Source of the DNA: Schizochytrium sp. CCTCC M209059
Taxonomy: Eukaryota > Sar > Bigyra > Thraustochytrida > Thraustochytriidae
DNA length: 64,000 nucleotides
Assembly (NCBI GenBank): GCA_000818945.1
Contig: KN805404.1
Span: 1-64,000, forward strand
Direction: 5' to 3'
Shown piece by piece: positions 29,747 to 39,695 of the stretch. The notes under the pieces are model-generated. The model had not been told where the DNA came from. It searched no databases and saw only the letters and a list, made by a program, of their open reading frames with translations. Every line of letters starts with the position of its first letter. Within the stretch, counting starts at the first letter, position 1. The position numbers and the translations under genes were made by a program.

Positions 29747-30199
29747 ATAACTTGAACGTTTATGAGTGTTTTCCGCGAGTCTATGAAATACCGCCTTTTG
29801 AGGTGGGCCAGCGAAGCAAGCCCCAAGGTAGATTAGACATGGTCGTCGATCAGAATCATCTTGCGAAGCAAGCCCAAAGGTAGATTAAGTAGCAAGCAAA
29901 GTAGTATGATAAAAGGGAAAAAGAGAAGATGTGTGAGTAAACAACTTAGAGCATCAGCAGCAAAAGAGTAGGATTAGATTTGTCGCATACAAGCGCGCTC
30001 GTGCGCCTGTTGGCAACAAAAGAGAGAGAGGGAAGGGTAAACAGGTGGCAAGAGGCAAAAAGGAGGAACAGACAGCACTCGAGCAATTTTGTGTGAAGGT
30101 ACAGAGCGCGCGTTCCCATTGCCTTTCTGTTTGTTTTTGTTTTTGTTTGGTTTGGTTGTTTTATCCTCTGCCTCCCGCTTCAACGCGAGACGTGCGCGC
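29747..30199. other. Convergent 3' flanks of U2AF35 and alpha-tubulin
   Basis: This 453-base spacer contains both 3' untranslated regions. A 52-base-period direct repeat (GCGAAGCAAGCCC, then AAGGTAGATTA) occurs at 29811 and 29863. No gene is visible. Confidence 0.6.
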
Positions 30200-32027
30200 T
30201 TAGAACTCCTCGCCCTCCTCCTCGTCCTCGCCCTCGGCGGTCTCGGCGCCAACCTCCTCGTAATCCTTCTCGAGGGCGGCAAGATCCTCGCGGGCCTCCG
30301 AGAACTCACCCTCCTCCATACCCTCACCGACGTACCAGTGGACGAAGGCACGCTTGGCGTACATGAGATCGAACTTGTGATCCATGCGCGAGGTGACCTC
30401 GCCGATAGCGGTGGTGTTGGAGATCATGGTGACCGCGCGCTGCACCTTGGCAAGATCGCCGCCCGGGACAACAGTGGGGGGCTGGTAGTTGATGCCGACC
30501 TTGAAGCCAGTGGGGCACCAGTCGACGAACTGAATGGTGCGCTTGGTCTTGACGGTGGCGATGGCGGCGTTGACGTCCTTGGGGACGACATCACCACGGT
30601 ACATGACGCAGCAGGCCATGTACTTGCCGTGGCGAGGGTCGCACTTGACCATCATGTTAGCAGGCTCGAAGACCGAGTTGGTAATGTCGCCCACCGACAT
30701 CTTCTCGTGGTAGGCCTTCTCGGCCGCGATGACGGGCGCGAAGGAGCAGAGGGGGAAGGAGATACGCGGGTACGGGACCAGGTTGGTCTGGAACTCGGTA
30801 AGATCGACGTTAAGCTGGCCCTCGAAACGGAGCGAGGCAGTGATGGAAGAGATGCACTGAGCGACGAGACGGTTGAGGTTGGTGTAGGTGGGGCGCTCGA
30901 TGTCGAGGTTGCGGCGGCAGATGTCGTACATGGCCTCGTTATCAATCATAAAGGCGACATCAGAGTGCTCGAGCATAGTGTGCGAGCAGAGGACCGAGTT
31001 GTACGGCTCGACGACAGCGGTCGAGACCTGGGGCGAAGGGTAGACAGCGAACTCGACCTTGGACTTCTTGCCGTAGTCGATGGAGAGGCGCTCGAGGAGG
31101 AGCGAGCCGAAACCGGCACCGGTACCGCCACCAAACGAGTGAAAGACCATAAAGCCCTGGAGACCAGTGCAGTTGTCGGCGAGCTTACGGATGCGATCGA
31201 GGACGAGGTCGACAATCTCCTTGCCGATGGTGTAGTGGCCACGGGCGTAGTTGTTAGCGGCATCCTCCTTGCCGGAGATGAGCTGCTCGGGGTGGTAGAG
31301 CTGGCGGTAGGTGCCGGTGCGGACCTCGTCGACGACGGTCGGCTCCAGGTCAACCATCACGCAGCGGGGCACGTACTTGCCGGCGCCGGTCTCGCTAAAG
31401 AAGGTGTTGAACGAGTCATCGACGTTGCCGTCGGCCTCCTGCGAGCAGCTGGGCTTCTGGCCGTCGGGCTGGATGCCGTGCTCAAGGCAGAAGAGCTCCC
31501 AGCAGGCGTTACCGATCTGGCAACCGGCCTCTGTGAATCAGTCGAATCATGATGAACGAGCCCATGCGTCAGTCTTTCTCTCTCTTCTGTTCTTTCCTTT
31601 CCTTTTCTCTCTCTCTCTCTCTCTCACGGGCGCGTGTGCCTTCCTATTCTCGGGTCCGTGTTTTGTTTGCTCTCTTTTTCCTCTTTCCTGCTAAACGCGA
31701 AGAACTGCAACGGTCCTTTGCGCGAGATGGGTCCAGGCAAAGATAAGCATCACAAGACACGAGACCTGCCTGCCTCGCATCGGGCGCAGGCAAGGCACGC
31801 GAGGGCGCAAGAAATGCTCGCTTGCTCGAACTTTCGAACGAGCAAGTGCGGCTTGGCTTGGCTTGACATGGCATGGCATATGGCATACGGCAAGTTCTTC
31901 TCTCAATCGAAGGAAGGAAGGAACGAAAGAAAGGGTGCCAGCGATCGACGCTCTGCATTGCGCCCAACCCTGCTCTCTATGTCGTGGAAAACTTACGGCC
32001 GAGGTGGATGAGAAGGACCTCACGCAT
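30200..32027 (-). CDS. Alpha-tubulin, two exons
   Basis: The coding sequence joins exon 1 (31997-32027, 31 bases) and exon 2 (30200-31530), giving 453 residues. Exon 1 reads MREVLLIHLG plus one base. Its donor is GTAAGT (31996-31991) and the acceptor TTCACAG ends at 31531, so the splice restores Gln11 and continues AGCQIGNACWELFCLEHGIQ. The 466-base intron contains CT tracts. GTP-binding and tubulin signatures are present (FGGGTGAGFGSLLLERL). The acidic tail ends EEEGEEF, so the terminal aromatic residue is Phe. The 35-50 loop (QKPSCSQEADGNVDDSF) has two extra residues and no Lys at the position of the acetylated Lys40. The protein polymerises with beta-tubulin into microtubules. Exon 2 alone is open to a GTG at 31372, which is an internal Val. 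Confidence 0.95.
31531..31996 (-). other. Intron of alpha-tubulin
   Basis: Read on the minus strand it begins GTAAGT and ends TTCACAG, in phase 1 after codon 10. Splicing at these sites restores an uninterrupted alpha-tubulin N-terminus, which is strong evidence. It is the only coding intron I could establish in the window. Confidence 0.92.
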
Positions 32028-32074
32028 GGTGCTTGGACTTTGGTCTTGCGCGCGCGACGGGCTCTGTGCTTGGC

Positions 32075-32111
<37 letters not shown>

Positions 32112-34003
32112 GACGGGGCGGATACGAGCAGGAAAGAAGGTCTGCTGGTGCGTAGGCGAAGGGGATTTGCTGCGAGGCTGCGCCTCCTCCGGCCTCTCCG
32201 CGCCTGCCTTGGCGGCACAGTCTGTGCCGCCTCCTCGCCCCGCCTCAACGCCCGCCGCTCAACCGACACCCCGGGTCCCCCACAGCACGCGCTCTCTGCC
32301 GCGCCCCGGGCCAGCCTCTGTTGTGCGGTTCCTCCACTGCGTTCGATACCCTTATGCATCGGTCTGGCAAATCCAGTGGCGCGTAGAGAGCGTAGGTCCG
32401 CGGAGAACTAGAATTTCCATCGACGCCCCCGACTACGGCCAGTAATGGTGAAAAACGCACCCCAATGAAACGGCTCCCACGACTCTAAAACACTGGAAGG
32501 ACTTGAAGAGGATCCTAGGACTGCAGCAAGAAGCATTCTCCCGCAGTAGACCATATATTTACTATATCGTAGCTTCAAGTGTGGATTTATAGAGATAAAT
32601 TTCACGACCCATGCCACTGGCGGTTCAATATCTGAACAAGGGCCCAGTGGACGGATCCGCGCGCTTCCAACCGACCTATTGTAACCGAGGGACCCCAACC
32701 CCGCCCAACGGATCTCTCCGCGCTGCTGTCCTCCTCTGCAATAGAGGAGTACGGGAGGAAAAGGATAAGTGGGCGGACGAGACGTAGAAAGTGAGGAAGG
32801 GCAGCGCAGCGAGCGGCGCGGAAGCAGCAGCGGGGTCGGGCCGGTGGTGAGGCTTCGTGCGAGCTTTTTACACGAGTGGTTTTGTTTGTCTGTATATGAA
32901 GTGGAGAGGAGCGAGAATGACGATGCGCTGATGCCAACAGCTCGCGCGCGTGAAAGGGCGCGACTCGAATGCATGAGTCTGCGTCGCGCGTTTTTCTTTC
33001 TTTTTTCCATTTATTTTCTGGCTTCCTATTTCTTGGGCGTTGTTAGCGTTGCGACCGCTTGTGTCCGGGCCCTCTTTCATCTCCGGCTGCACCTGGTTGA
33101 GTCGGGAGATGGTGTGCAGCCAGCATGCGCCGCATCTGGCTGCATCATCAGCGTTATCATCGTCAGAAGCAGCAGCAGCTGCTGCTGCAGCGTGACTCGG
33201 ATAGTCTGATCAGGAGAAAGAAAAAAGGGCCTGTAGCCGGCGCGGACCAATCGATCGATCGAATTGTCGCCGTGGCCCGGGCCGCATCGCATGCTGCGCT
33301 CCTAGCTTCGTTTCCTTACAACTTCTTTTCACAGTTCCGAGCGAGCGGTACTTCGACGCGGCGAGGTCCCGAGAGCGGGAGAGTGTGAGAGGTGAGAGAG
33401 CGAGCGAGGGAGAGGAGAGCGCAGGTGGCACAGCGCGCAACGTGCTTCGTTGGGAGCGCGCGCTCAACGACTTTATTTTATCACCCTCCTTGTTCTTCCT
33501 TTTCGTTTTTGTTCCGACGAGGACTGCTCGTGCTTCCATAGCATCTCGTGCCATCCATCCATCCATCCATCCATCCATCTATCTATCCATCCAGCTAGCC
33601 AGCCATCATCGTAGATTGTTTGGGTTACAAGAAGATGCGTCGCGACTCGGAACTTGCATGATCATGAGGCCCAACCGGCTACCCTTACATCATCACCATC
33701 TTTGTCACCATCATTTTCTCCGTGTCTCCTTTTTATCAAGCCTAGTATGGCGAAACTGACTGTGAGATAAGATGGATGAGGTGCTTGTGCAGGATGCAGT
33801 CGTTCGGCTGGCTGATCGTGCTGCAGGCAGCGACACGACATGCTCGCAAAAGGTCCAGTTGCGTGCTGGCAGCCTCGCCGCAAAGCCTTGGAGATCATCA
33901 TAAAGCTGCACAAAAATGCTGCGAAAGTCCTCGTCCCACCATACGGCACCGCGAGGCATCGCATCGCGCGCGCACCGTGTCACGACCTGTGCCTTGCCGG
34001 GGA

Positions 34004-34046
<43 letters not shown>

Positions 34047-34091
34047 GCGATCCCACGCGCCAACTGTAAGCAACAGTTGCTGGGGCGGGTG

Positions 34092-34282
34092 GCGCAAGTG
34101 CGCTATCGGCCGTGCGCAAGTGACCCTGGCGCGGATACCCGACTTGCGACGCGCCACGCGCAAGTGGGCTGCGCGGAGGGTGGGTGGCTGCGAGGCCGCA
34201 AATGCGCTATGGCCGCGCGCAAGTGCGCTTCGGTCGCGACGCAAGAGCGCTATCGGCGCCGCGCAAGTGCGCTATCGGCGCC
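34092..34282 (+). promoter_or_regulatory. Cluster of seven GCGCAAGTGCGCTATCGG-type elements
   Basis: Copies start at about 34092, 34114, 34158, 34197, 34217, 34239 and 34261. The best share GCGCAAGTGCGCTATCGG, whose core GCGCA-AG-TGCGC is an inverted repeat with a two-base spacer. The last two are near-identical 22-base tandem units. The cluster lies about 670-860 bases upstream of the CK2 beta start codon. Related copies occur upstream of two other genes. Regulatory function is inferred from repetition and symmetry. Confidence 0.5.
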
Positions 34283-34670
34283 GCGGGGCTCGCTCTCCCT
34301 GTCTCTCAGGCAGAGCAGAGCAGAGTAGAGCAGAGCAGAGCAGAGCAGATCGAGCGAACGAGGCCGGCTGCACGGGCGCGCGGGCGAGCACGGGCCGGCG
34401 GGCGGAGCGGCGGGCGGGCTTGCTACCGCGCGCCGAGGAGGCGGGCGGGAGGCCTTCCCTTCGCGGCTACCGTGCGGCGCGGCGCAGGCGGCGCTCGGAG
34501 TTTCGACGCGCGGAAGGGGCCATCCATCCATCCATTCACTCCTTCTTTCATCCATCCATCGATCGACCGCTGCGAGCCGTGCGTCGAGTGAGAGACGCGA
34601 GTGCGCGCGCGCGTACGCGGGAGAGCGAGAGTGAGAGCGGGAGGAAAGGAGCGTGCTGTGCCGTGCCAGG

Positions 34671-34724
34671 GTAAGCCTGGCTCTCTTTTCTTTGCTTTTC
34701 TTTTTCTACAAGGTCGCTTTCCAG
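34671..34724 (+). other. Candidate 5' leader intron of CK2 beta
   Basis: CCAGG|GTAAGC at 34671 is followed by a pyrimidine-rich tract and TTTCCAG ending at 34724 (an alternative AG ends at 34712). This would be a 54-base (or 42-base) intron in the untranslated leader. The sites look good but only transcript data could confirm it. Confidence 0.35.
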
Positions 34725-34952
34725 ACGAGGCGTCCGTCCGCTTGGAAAAAGCGAGCGAGCTCGCTCGGCAACAAGAGCCCAGAAACCCGGAGTAGTTCGA
34801 CTCGCCCGACTTTAACGGAACAGACACCTGTTGCTGTACGAAGGACGGCTTGAGCCAAAAAAGTGAAAAAAAAAAGGGAAAAGAGGCGAAGCCAAAAGCA
34901 GAGTCTTCGGAAACCACTGCACGCGGCGCCGCCAGCCAGTCCAAGGGACGCT

Positions 34953-35690
34953 ATGGGAGATCGCCGATTGATGATGTCTTCAAGCAGCGAGGGCGACTCC
35001 TCTGGCGTGGAGAGCTGGATCGAGTGGTTTTGCAAGCAGGAGGGCAACGAGTTCTTCTGCGAAGTGGACAGACGCTACATCGAGGACAGCTTCAACCTTT
35101 ACGGTCTGCGGGAAATCATTGGTCCCAATTTTAAGCGTTGTCTGGACGTGATTCTCGACCGCATCGAGCCCACCAGCAGCGACGAGGCGCTCGAGCGCCA
35201 GGTTCAGGATCTCTACGGCCTCATTCACGCGCGATTCATCATCACCAAACGAGGGCAGGACAAGATGCGGAGGAAAATGAAAGACATCGACTTTGGCGTC
35301 TGCCCAAGACTTCCCTGCCAACAGCAACCCGTCTTGCCAGTAGGGCTCAAGGACGAAATCGATGTTTCCGGGGTTATGGTCTACTGCCCCAGATGCAACG
35401 ACGTCTTTTTGCCGGCAAACCGCTGCGGCTACCGGAGCGATGACATGGACCTTGATGGCGCCTACTTTGGCACCACCTTTCCACACCTCTTCATGATGCA
35501 GTTTCCTGAACTCTGGCCGCCTGCGCCCATCCGAGTGGAGTCCTATGTACCTCGCGTTTTCGGTTTCAAGGTGCGTTTGCCCGCGCGACCTCTCGCTGAC
35601 GAAGATACTGTCATGCACGATGAGAGCAAACCAAACCCGGTGCCTGCTGTTCAAGATCAGCAGCAGGCTGCCAACGACGCCAAGAAGTAG
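34953..35690 (+). CDS. Casein kinase 2 regulatory subunit beta
   Basis: This encodes a 245-residue regulatory subunit of the tetrameric Ser/Thr kinase CK2, which stabilises the catalytic subunits and selects substrates. The family hallmark opens at WIEWFCKQEGNEFFCEVD, with the acidic helix region DRIEPTSSDEALE after it. The zinc-finger dimerisation site uses Cys117, Cys122, Cys145 and Cys148 (CPRLPC ... YCPRCNDVF), and the conserved FGTTFPHLFMMQFPE follows. The last ~40 residues are a variable acidic tail. Typical CK2 beta is about 215 residues, so this one has short extensions. The ATG at 34953 is used. Upstream in-frame sequence starts at GTG and is low-complexity Lys/Arg. Confidence 0.96.
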   Translation: MGDRRLMMSSSSEGDSSGVESWIEWFCKQEGNEFFCEVDRRYIEDSFNLYGLREIIGPNFKRCLDVILDRIEPTSSDEALERQVQDLYGLIHARFIITKRGQDKMRRKMKDIDFGVCPRLPCQQQPVLPVGLKDEIDVSGVMVYCPRCNDVFLPANRCGYRSDDMDLDGAYFGTTFPHLFMMQFPELWPPAPIRVESYVPRVFGFKVRLPARPLADEDTVMHDESKPNPVPAVQDQQQAANDAKK

Positions 35691-37196
35691 ATTGTGTGAC
35701 TTGATCCCTTCGTGCTGCGAGCCATCCTTTTCTTTTTGCTTGGCTGGAGCGTAAGCTGGAGTTTGTGCCACTTACCTCTATGGGCTGTCTCTCCCTCGCT
35801 AACAGTCACACCGCTACGAGGCTCGAGCGCGATGGCGGGCGTGGATTGAGAAAAAGAGTTTATTTTTCTTTTGCTCTGTGCTCCTCTGACCCACGTCACC
35901 TCATCACTCCACTTCACTTACTCCATTCTACTAATCTACTCCATTCCGAATCTACTCCACTCCGCTCCACTGCAATCCACGCCACTCTCTTTGTTGTTCA
36001 CCCAAGCTATCACATGAACTGGCGATTAGGCGATCGGTCAAATGAGCAAGTGGACAAACAAATGGGTGGGGGCTATTGTCAAGCGACCGCCGGCATGCGA
36101 TTGAGAAATGCGCACGTTCTGCGCGATAGCTGACACTCTGGGTACTTGTGCATTGGGCATTGCTTACATGCTTTGGCTTGTCTACCTGCCTGCCTTCCTG
36201 CCTAGCTACTTGCGTGCGTGCTTGCCTGCGTCGCCGCACCAGAGAATCATCTATCTATCACATCTCATCTCATCTCATCTCATCTCGACGAACCCCAACC
36301 AACGAGCATTCTGAAGACGAAGACAATAACGATGTTGATGCTATGCATTTTCTTTTGCTTGATCATGCCTGCTATTCCGGTTTTGGCTTCTTCCGCCGCC
36401 TCTCTCCTTCAACAAGAAGTACAAAGGTTCCATACATTCCACAAGAAATTAGAATTCCAAAAGTAATTAATATTCCAAAGCTTCTTCTGGCGTGGCCGCG
36501 GTGTGAATGTCCCACCGCGCATTTCTCAACAACTTAAATGGTAACCGGGATCCGCTATCAATTGCTCCGACAATTAGCTAAAATATCCTCAACCAATTCA
36601 TTACGATTGATACCGTGCTACATTTGCGGCACGCGATCCACGACGCGGTCGTGCGACTGCCATTAGGGCCCGTTCAACGTCTCTCTCTGTGACAATTTGC
36701 ATGTCGATGAGTAAGCCGGCTGAGCACGTGCGTTACACCGGATCTCTCTAGACCAAGACCTAAGTATCGGCTTATACCTTTGCGCGAATAAACGTGCAGG
36801 CGGTCTCATGCCAGGCCGCTAGCCTGCAAGCTCGCGTCGCACTACGCATAATCATCGGCCACAGTGCAAGAGAAGCAAATGAAAAGAGTACCGTCACAGC
36901 TACTCTGACTTTTTTAGGAGACAGTGGTTTCACTCAACGGTCAAAAAACACGTTGAGTCAAGTGCATAGCGAGGTGTCCGCCGCGTTGGAAAGAAAGGAG
37001 GCAACCGATTGGAGCACGCCGCGGCAGCAGACTCGTAACACAAGCTCTTGCGCATACGCTGACCTACAAGACGTCGCAAGACACGAGTACAAGGACGCGC
37101 CTTGCAAATCAAAGGAATCGGAGTATTCTTTTTCACAGTTCTCTTGCGCAACGAGTGGATACGCACGAGAGTAGTCGACACGCAACCTCGAGCAAA
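35691..37196. other. Intergenic between CK2 beta and EGF-repeat genes
   Basis: This 1.5 kb holds a (CATCT)n run at about 36260-36290 and CTCCA-rich repeats near 35930-35980. A short frame at 36332-36466 encodes a 44-residue hydrophobic peptide with nothing to support it as a gene. No RNA gene or mobile element was recognised. Confidence 0.45.
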
Positions 37197-37997
37197 ATGA
37201 CAAGCAAGGCTATCGCCATCCTCGCTATGGTGGCCGTCCTTCTTGGCGGCGCCAATGCCGAGTGCCCAAACCAGTGCAGTGGCCATGGTCGCTGCTCAAA
37301 CAACGCCATGTCGTTTTCCACTGCAACTTCGACGGTCCCGCGCATCCAGCTGCCTACCGGCGGCACTTACTCACAGTACGGCTGGGACACAGCTAACGTG
37401 AAGAAGGACAGCTGCACTTGCTTCACTCGTCTCGAGGAGGGCAACACTGTTTATGCATGGCAGGGCGCTGATTGCTCGGAGCGCACGTGCCCGTACGGCA
37501 AGTCGTGGGACGCGGCGCCGCACGCAGACCACGCCCATGATATCCAGGCCGAATGCTCAGACCGTGGCCTCTGCGACCGCAACACCGGCACTTGCGAGTG
37601 CTTCCCCGGCTACGAGGGCAAGGGTTGCCGCCGTATGTCCTGCCCTAACGATTGCAGCGGCCACGGTCGCTGCAAGACCCTCCACGAAATTGCCAAGCTT
37701 CGCTCCGAGAACACCAACTGGGCGCCGTTTACCGAGTTCGATTACGCGAGTGTTGTTTACGATAGTGCTTGGGATGCTCACAAGGTCCAGGGATGCGAGT
37801 GCGACGAGGGCTTCAAGGGCGCGGATTGCTCTCTTGTCGAGTGCCCAACTGGCACTGACCCCATGGGCGGTCCTGGTGCGACCAGCGGCCGTGAGTGCTC
37901 GGGCCGCGGCATTTGCGACTACGGCTCTGGTGTTTGCAGCTGCTTCGAGACTTACGGCGGTGACAAGTGCGAGATCCAGAAGCAGTCTTATCTTTAA
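37197..37997 (+). CDS. Secreted EGF-like repeat protein
   Basis: This 266-residue protein has a clear signal peptide (MTSKAIAILAMVAVLLGGAN, cleavage near residue 21) and about four Cys-rich EGF/tenascin-like modules: CPNQCSGHGRC near the start, ECSDRGLCDRNTGTCECFPG, CPNDCSGHGRC with CECDEGFKGADC, and ECSGRGICDYGSGVCSCF near the end. There is no transmembrane segment or GPI-type tail, so it is probably secreted or wall-associated. Modules of this type bind protein or sugar, but the partner is unknown. The frame is open from a GTG at 37155. The ATG at 37197 starts the signal peptide exactly. Confidence 0.87.
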   Translation: MTSKAIAILAMVAVLLGGANAECPNQCSGHGRCSNNAMSFSTATSTVPRIQLPTGGTYSQYGWDTANVKKDSCTCFTRLEEGNTVYAWQGADCSERTCPYGKSWDAAPHADHAHDIQAECSDRGLCDRNTGTCECFPGYEGKGCRRMSCPNDCSGHGRCKTLHEIAKLRSENTNWAPFTEFDYASVVYDSAWDAHKVQGCECDEGFKGADCSLVECPTGTDPMGGPGATSGRECSGRGICDYGSGVCSCFETYGGDKCEIQKQSYL

Positions 37998-38628
37998 TTT
38001 AGCGATGATATGATTGATGCCTTTTCCCACATTCCTGTAGTTTCAAGCAATTTCCGTTCAAGTTGTCGTAGTGCACGTGCGAATACACCATTTTCAGATT
38101 TCCTTGATCAATGCAAGCAGCCTCTACAGAAGCTTGCTCTACTGTTAGAATGACAAAAGAAGCTGGCGCGCCTTCCACTCTGTTTTTACTTGAGAAGGGA
38201 GCTAGCTAGCCACCTTGCACAAATAGAATAATTCTACTCGGAAAGCAATCGAATTTCAATGTGTACGAGGTTCTGGCGAATACTTTGTTATAAGGAAAAA
38301 GTTGTGAGATTGTGCGATGGCATGCTTGCTTGCTTGCTTGCTTGCTTGCTTTTTTAACTTGCTTGCTTGCTTGCTTTTTTTGCTTTTTTTGGCTTTTTTT
38401 GCTTCTCTTCCTTACTTTTTTTGCTTGCTTGCCTTACTGTGGATAGCCACTTGGGGATGAGATCATGGGCCATGTGAAGATTACCAGTCACCAGCCAGAT
38501 GCCGATGGGCGGAGCTGAACGTTTTCGAGACCATTCCTTTTCACACTTGAAGATCTTGTTCACGGAATTCTCGGAAGACTAAAGTCATTGCGTACGATAC
38601 AGTACATGTGTGTCCATAAAAAGACAAA
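37998..38628. other. Intergenic with (TTGC)n repeat before P450 fragment
   Basis: An interrupted (TTGC)n tract with T runs lies at about 38322-38425. I searched this stretch for the missing N-terminal two-thirds of a P450 and saw none. No other feature is evident. Confidence 0.5.
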
Positions 38629-39213
38629 ATGAGAAACTTGGTGAGTCAAACAAACTCAATGCGTCCCGAAGAGCAGGCTAAGGTGCGCGCCGAGGTCAGT
38701 GACAAGCTTGGCAAAAACTCTTACACAAAATCGATCAAGATGCCTGTCCTAGAAGCTTTTATTCGTGAGACCCATCGCTTCTATCCTTCTTCTTACTTGG
38801 GAGGCATGCGTGCATTGGATCATGAGATTATCCTACCCAAGTCTCGCGTCAGAGTGCCGGCTGGAACGACGTTGCAGCTGGTTCCTACCATGACGACTCG
38901 CGATACGCGCTTTATTTCCGATGCAGATGAGTTCAAACCTGAACGTTATTTGCGTGAGAACATTCGTGCACGCAAGGGCTGCCCTATGGCGTCCAAGCTT
39001 GATCCCCCGATTGGCAAGGATCCTTTTGGTGGTGGTGCTCGTGTTTGCCTTGGCAAGCGCGCTGCTGAACTTGAGGTTCGCACCCTTCTCTGCGAGCTTG
39101 TGCGCGATTATAAGCTCGTTGTCGATCCTGCGGATGCGAAACGTCCCAAGAACAAAACCACTACGATCAACCTTCCTGACCCGATGCCTAAGATTCGATT
39201 CGAGCGGATTTGA
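38629..39213 (+). pseudogene. 5'-truncated cytochrome P450 fragment
   Basis: This 194-codon open frame aligns only with the last ~180 residues of the two complete P450s downstream, beginning at EEQAKVRAEV. It keeps the K-helix ExxR (ETHR), the FKPERYL region and an intact heme-thiolate motif FGGGARVCLG with Cys140. It lacks the membrane/targeting region, helices A-H and the I-helix oxygen-activation site, so it cannot be a working monooxygenase. The frame is undamaged and an ATG is present, suggesting a recent truncation or a maintained short product. AATAAA at 39275 may serve as poly(A) signal. Its C-terminus is about equally close to both full copies. Confidence 0.85.
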
Positions 39214-39695
39214 CAATTCGACGTGAGACGCGCTTTCTTCATCGGCCGAAATGTATCTTGGACTCGCACATGCAATAAACCTTACATGCGAGAGACTAAG
39301 CCCTACAGTCACAACAGTCAATCATCTTCACCACAAGATTTGTCTTCGTTTGCAGGATAAAAGATAGCCCTGCCTTTGTCTTAAAAGAAATCACAGTCTT
39401 GGCGGTCTCGAAGACTCCAAGTCTTCCCCCTATCTACGTCTAGTAGGCTAGGCTCAGCCTTTTCGGAGAGCAACACTTGATTGCTCTACGTTAGATCTAA
39501 TGGGTAGAAAAAACACACCCGCCTGTCATGAGTGTTTGCACCATGAATTGCAAATCTTTTTACACCTAGATACGTACAGAGTTAAAAGGAGGCAAAGTCG
39601 AACTGTGCGGCCGGAGCTCGCTCGCTCGCCTGCGCGCCTGCACGCTTTCTTGCTTTAATATTCGCGTGCGCCCTCGTTCGAGTGTGCGAAGAAAG
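39214..39695. other. Intergenic between P450 fragment and P450 gene
   Basis: This 482-base spacer contains the fragment's 3' flank and the upstream region of the next P450. I see no gene or notable repeat. Confidence 0.5.

Larger units (their letters stand above)
32028..34952. other. Large divergent intergenic region, alpha-tubulin/CK2 beta
   Basis: This 2.9 kb region contains the promoters of both genes and many simple repeats: (CTG)n near 32078-32111, (CATC)n near 33551-33590, (GA)n at about 34006-34043, (CAGAG)n near 34312-34350 and CATC units near 34520-34560. A cluster of GCGCAAGTGCGC-type elements is at 34092-34282. Open frames are compositional. No protein domain or RNA gene was recognised. 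Confidence 0.5.

Noticed and set aside
33540..34560. CATC and GA repeat tracts considered as a CRISPR or minisatellite array
   Set aside because: They are simple microsatellites without spacers, and the genome is eukaryotic.
36332..36466. 44-codon frame with a signal-peptide-like start
   Set aside because: It is too short, ends without a domain, and no splice partner could be identified.
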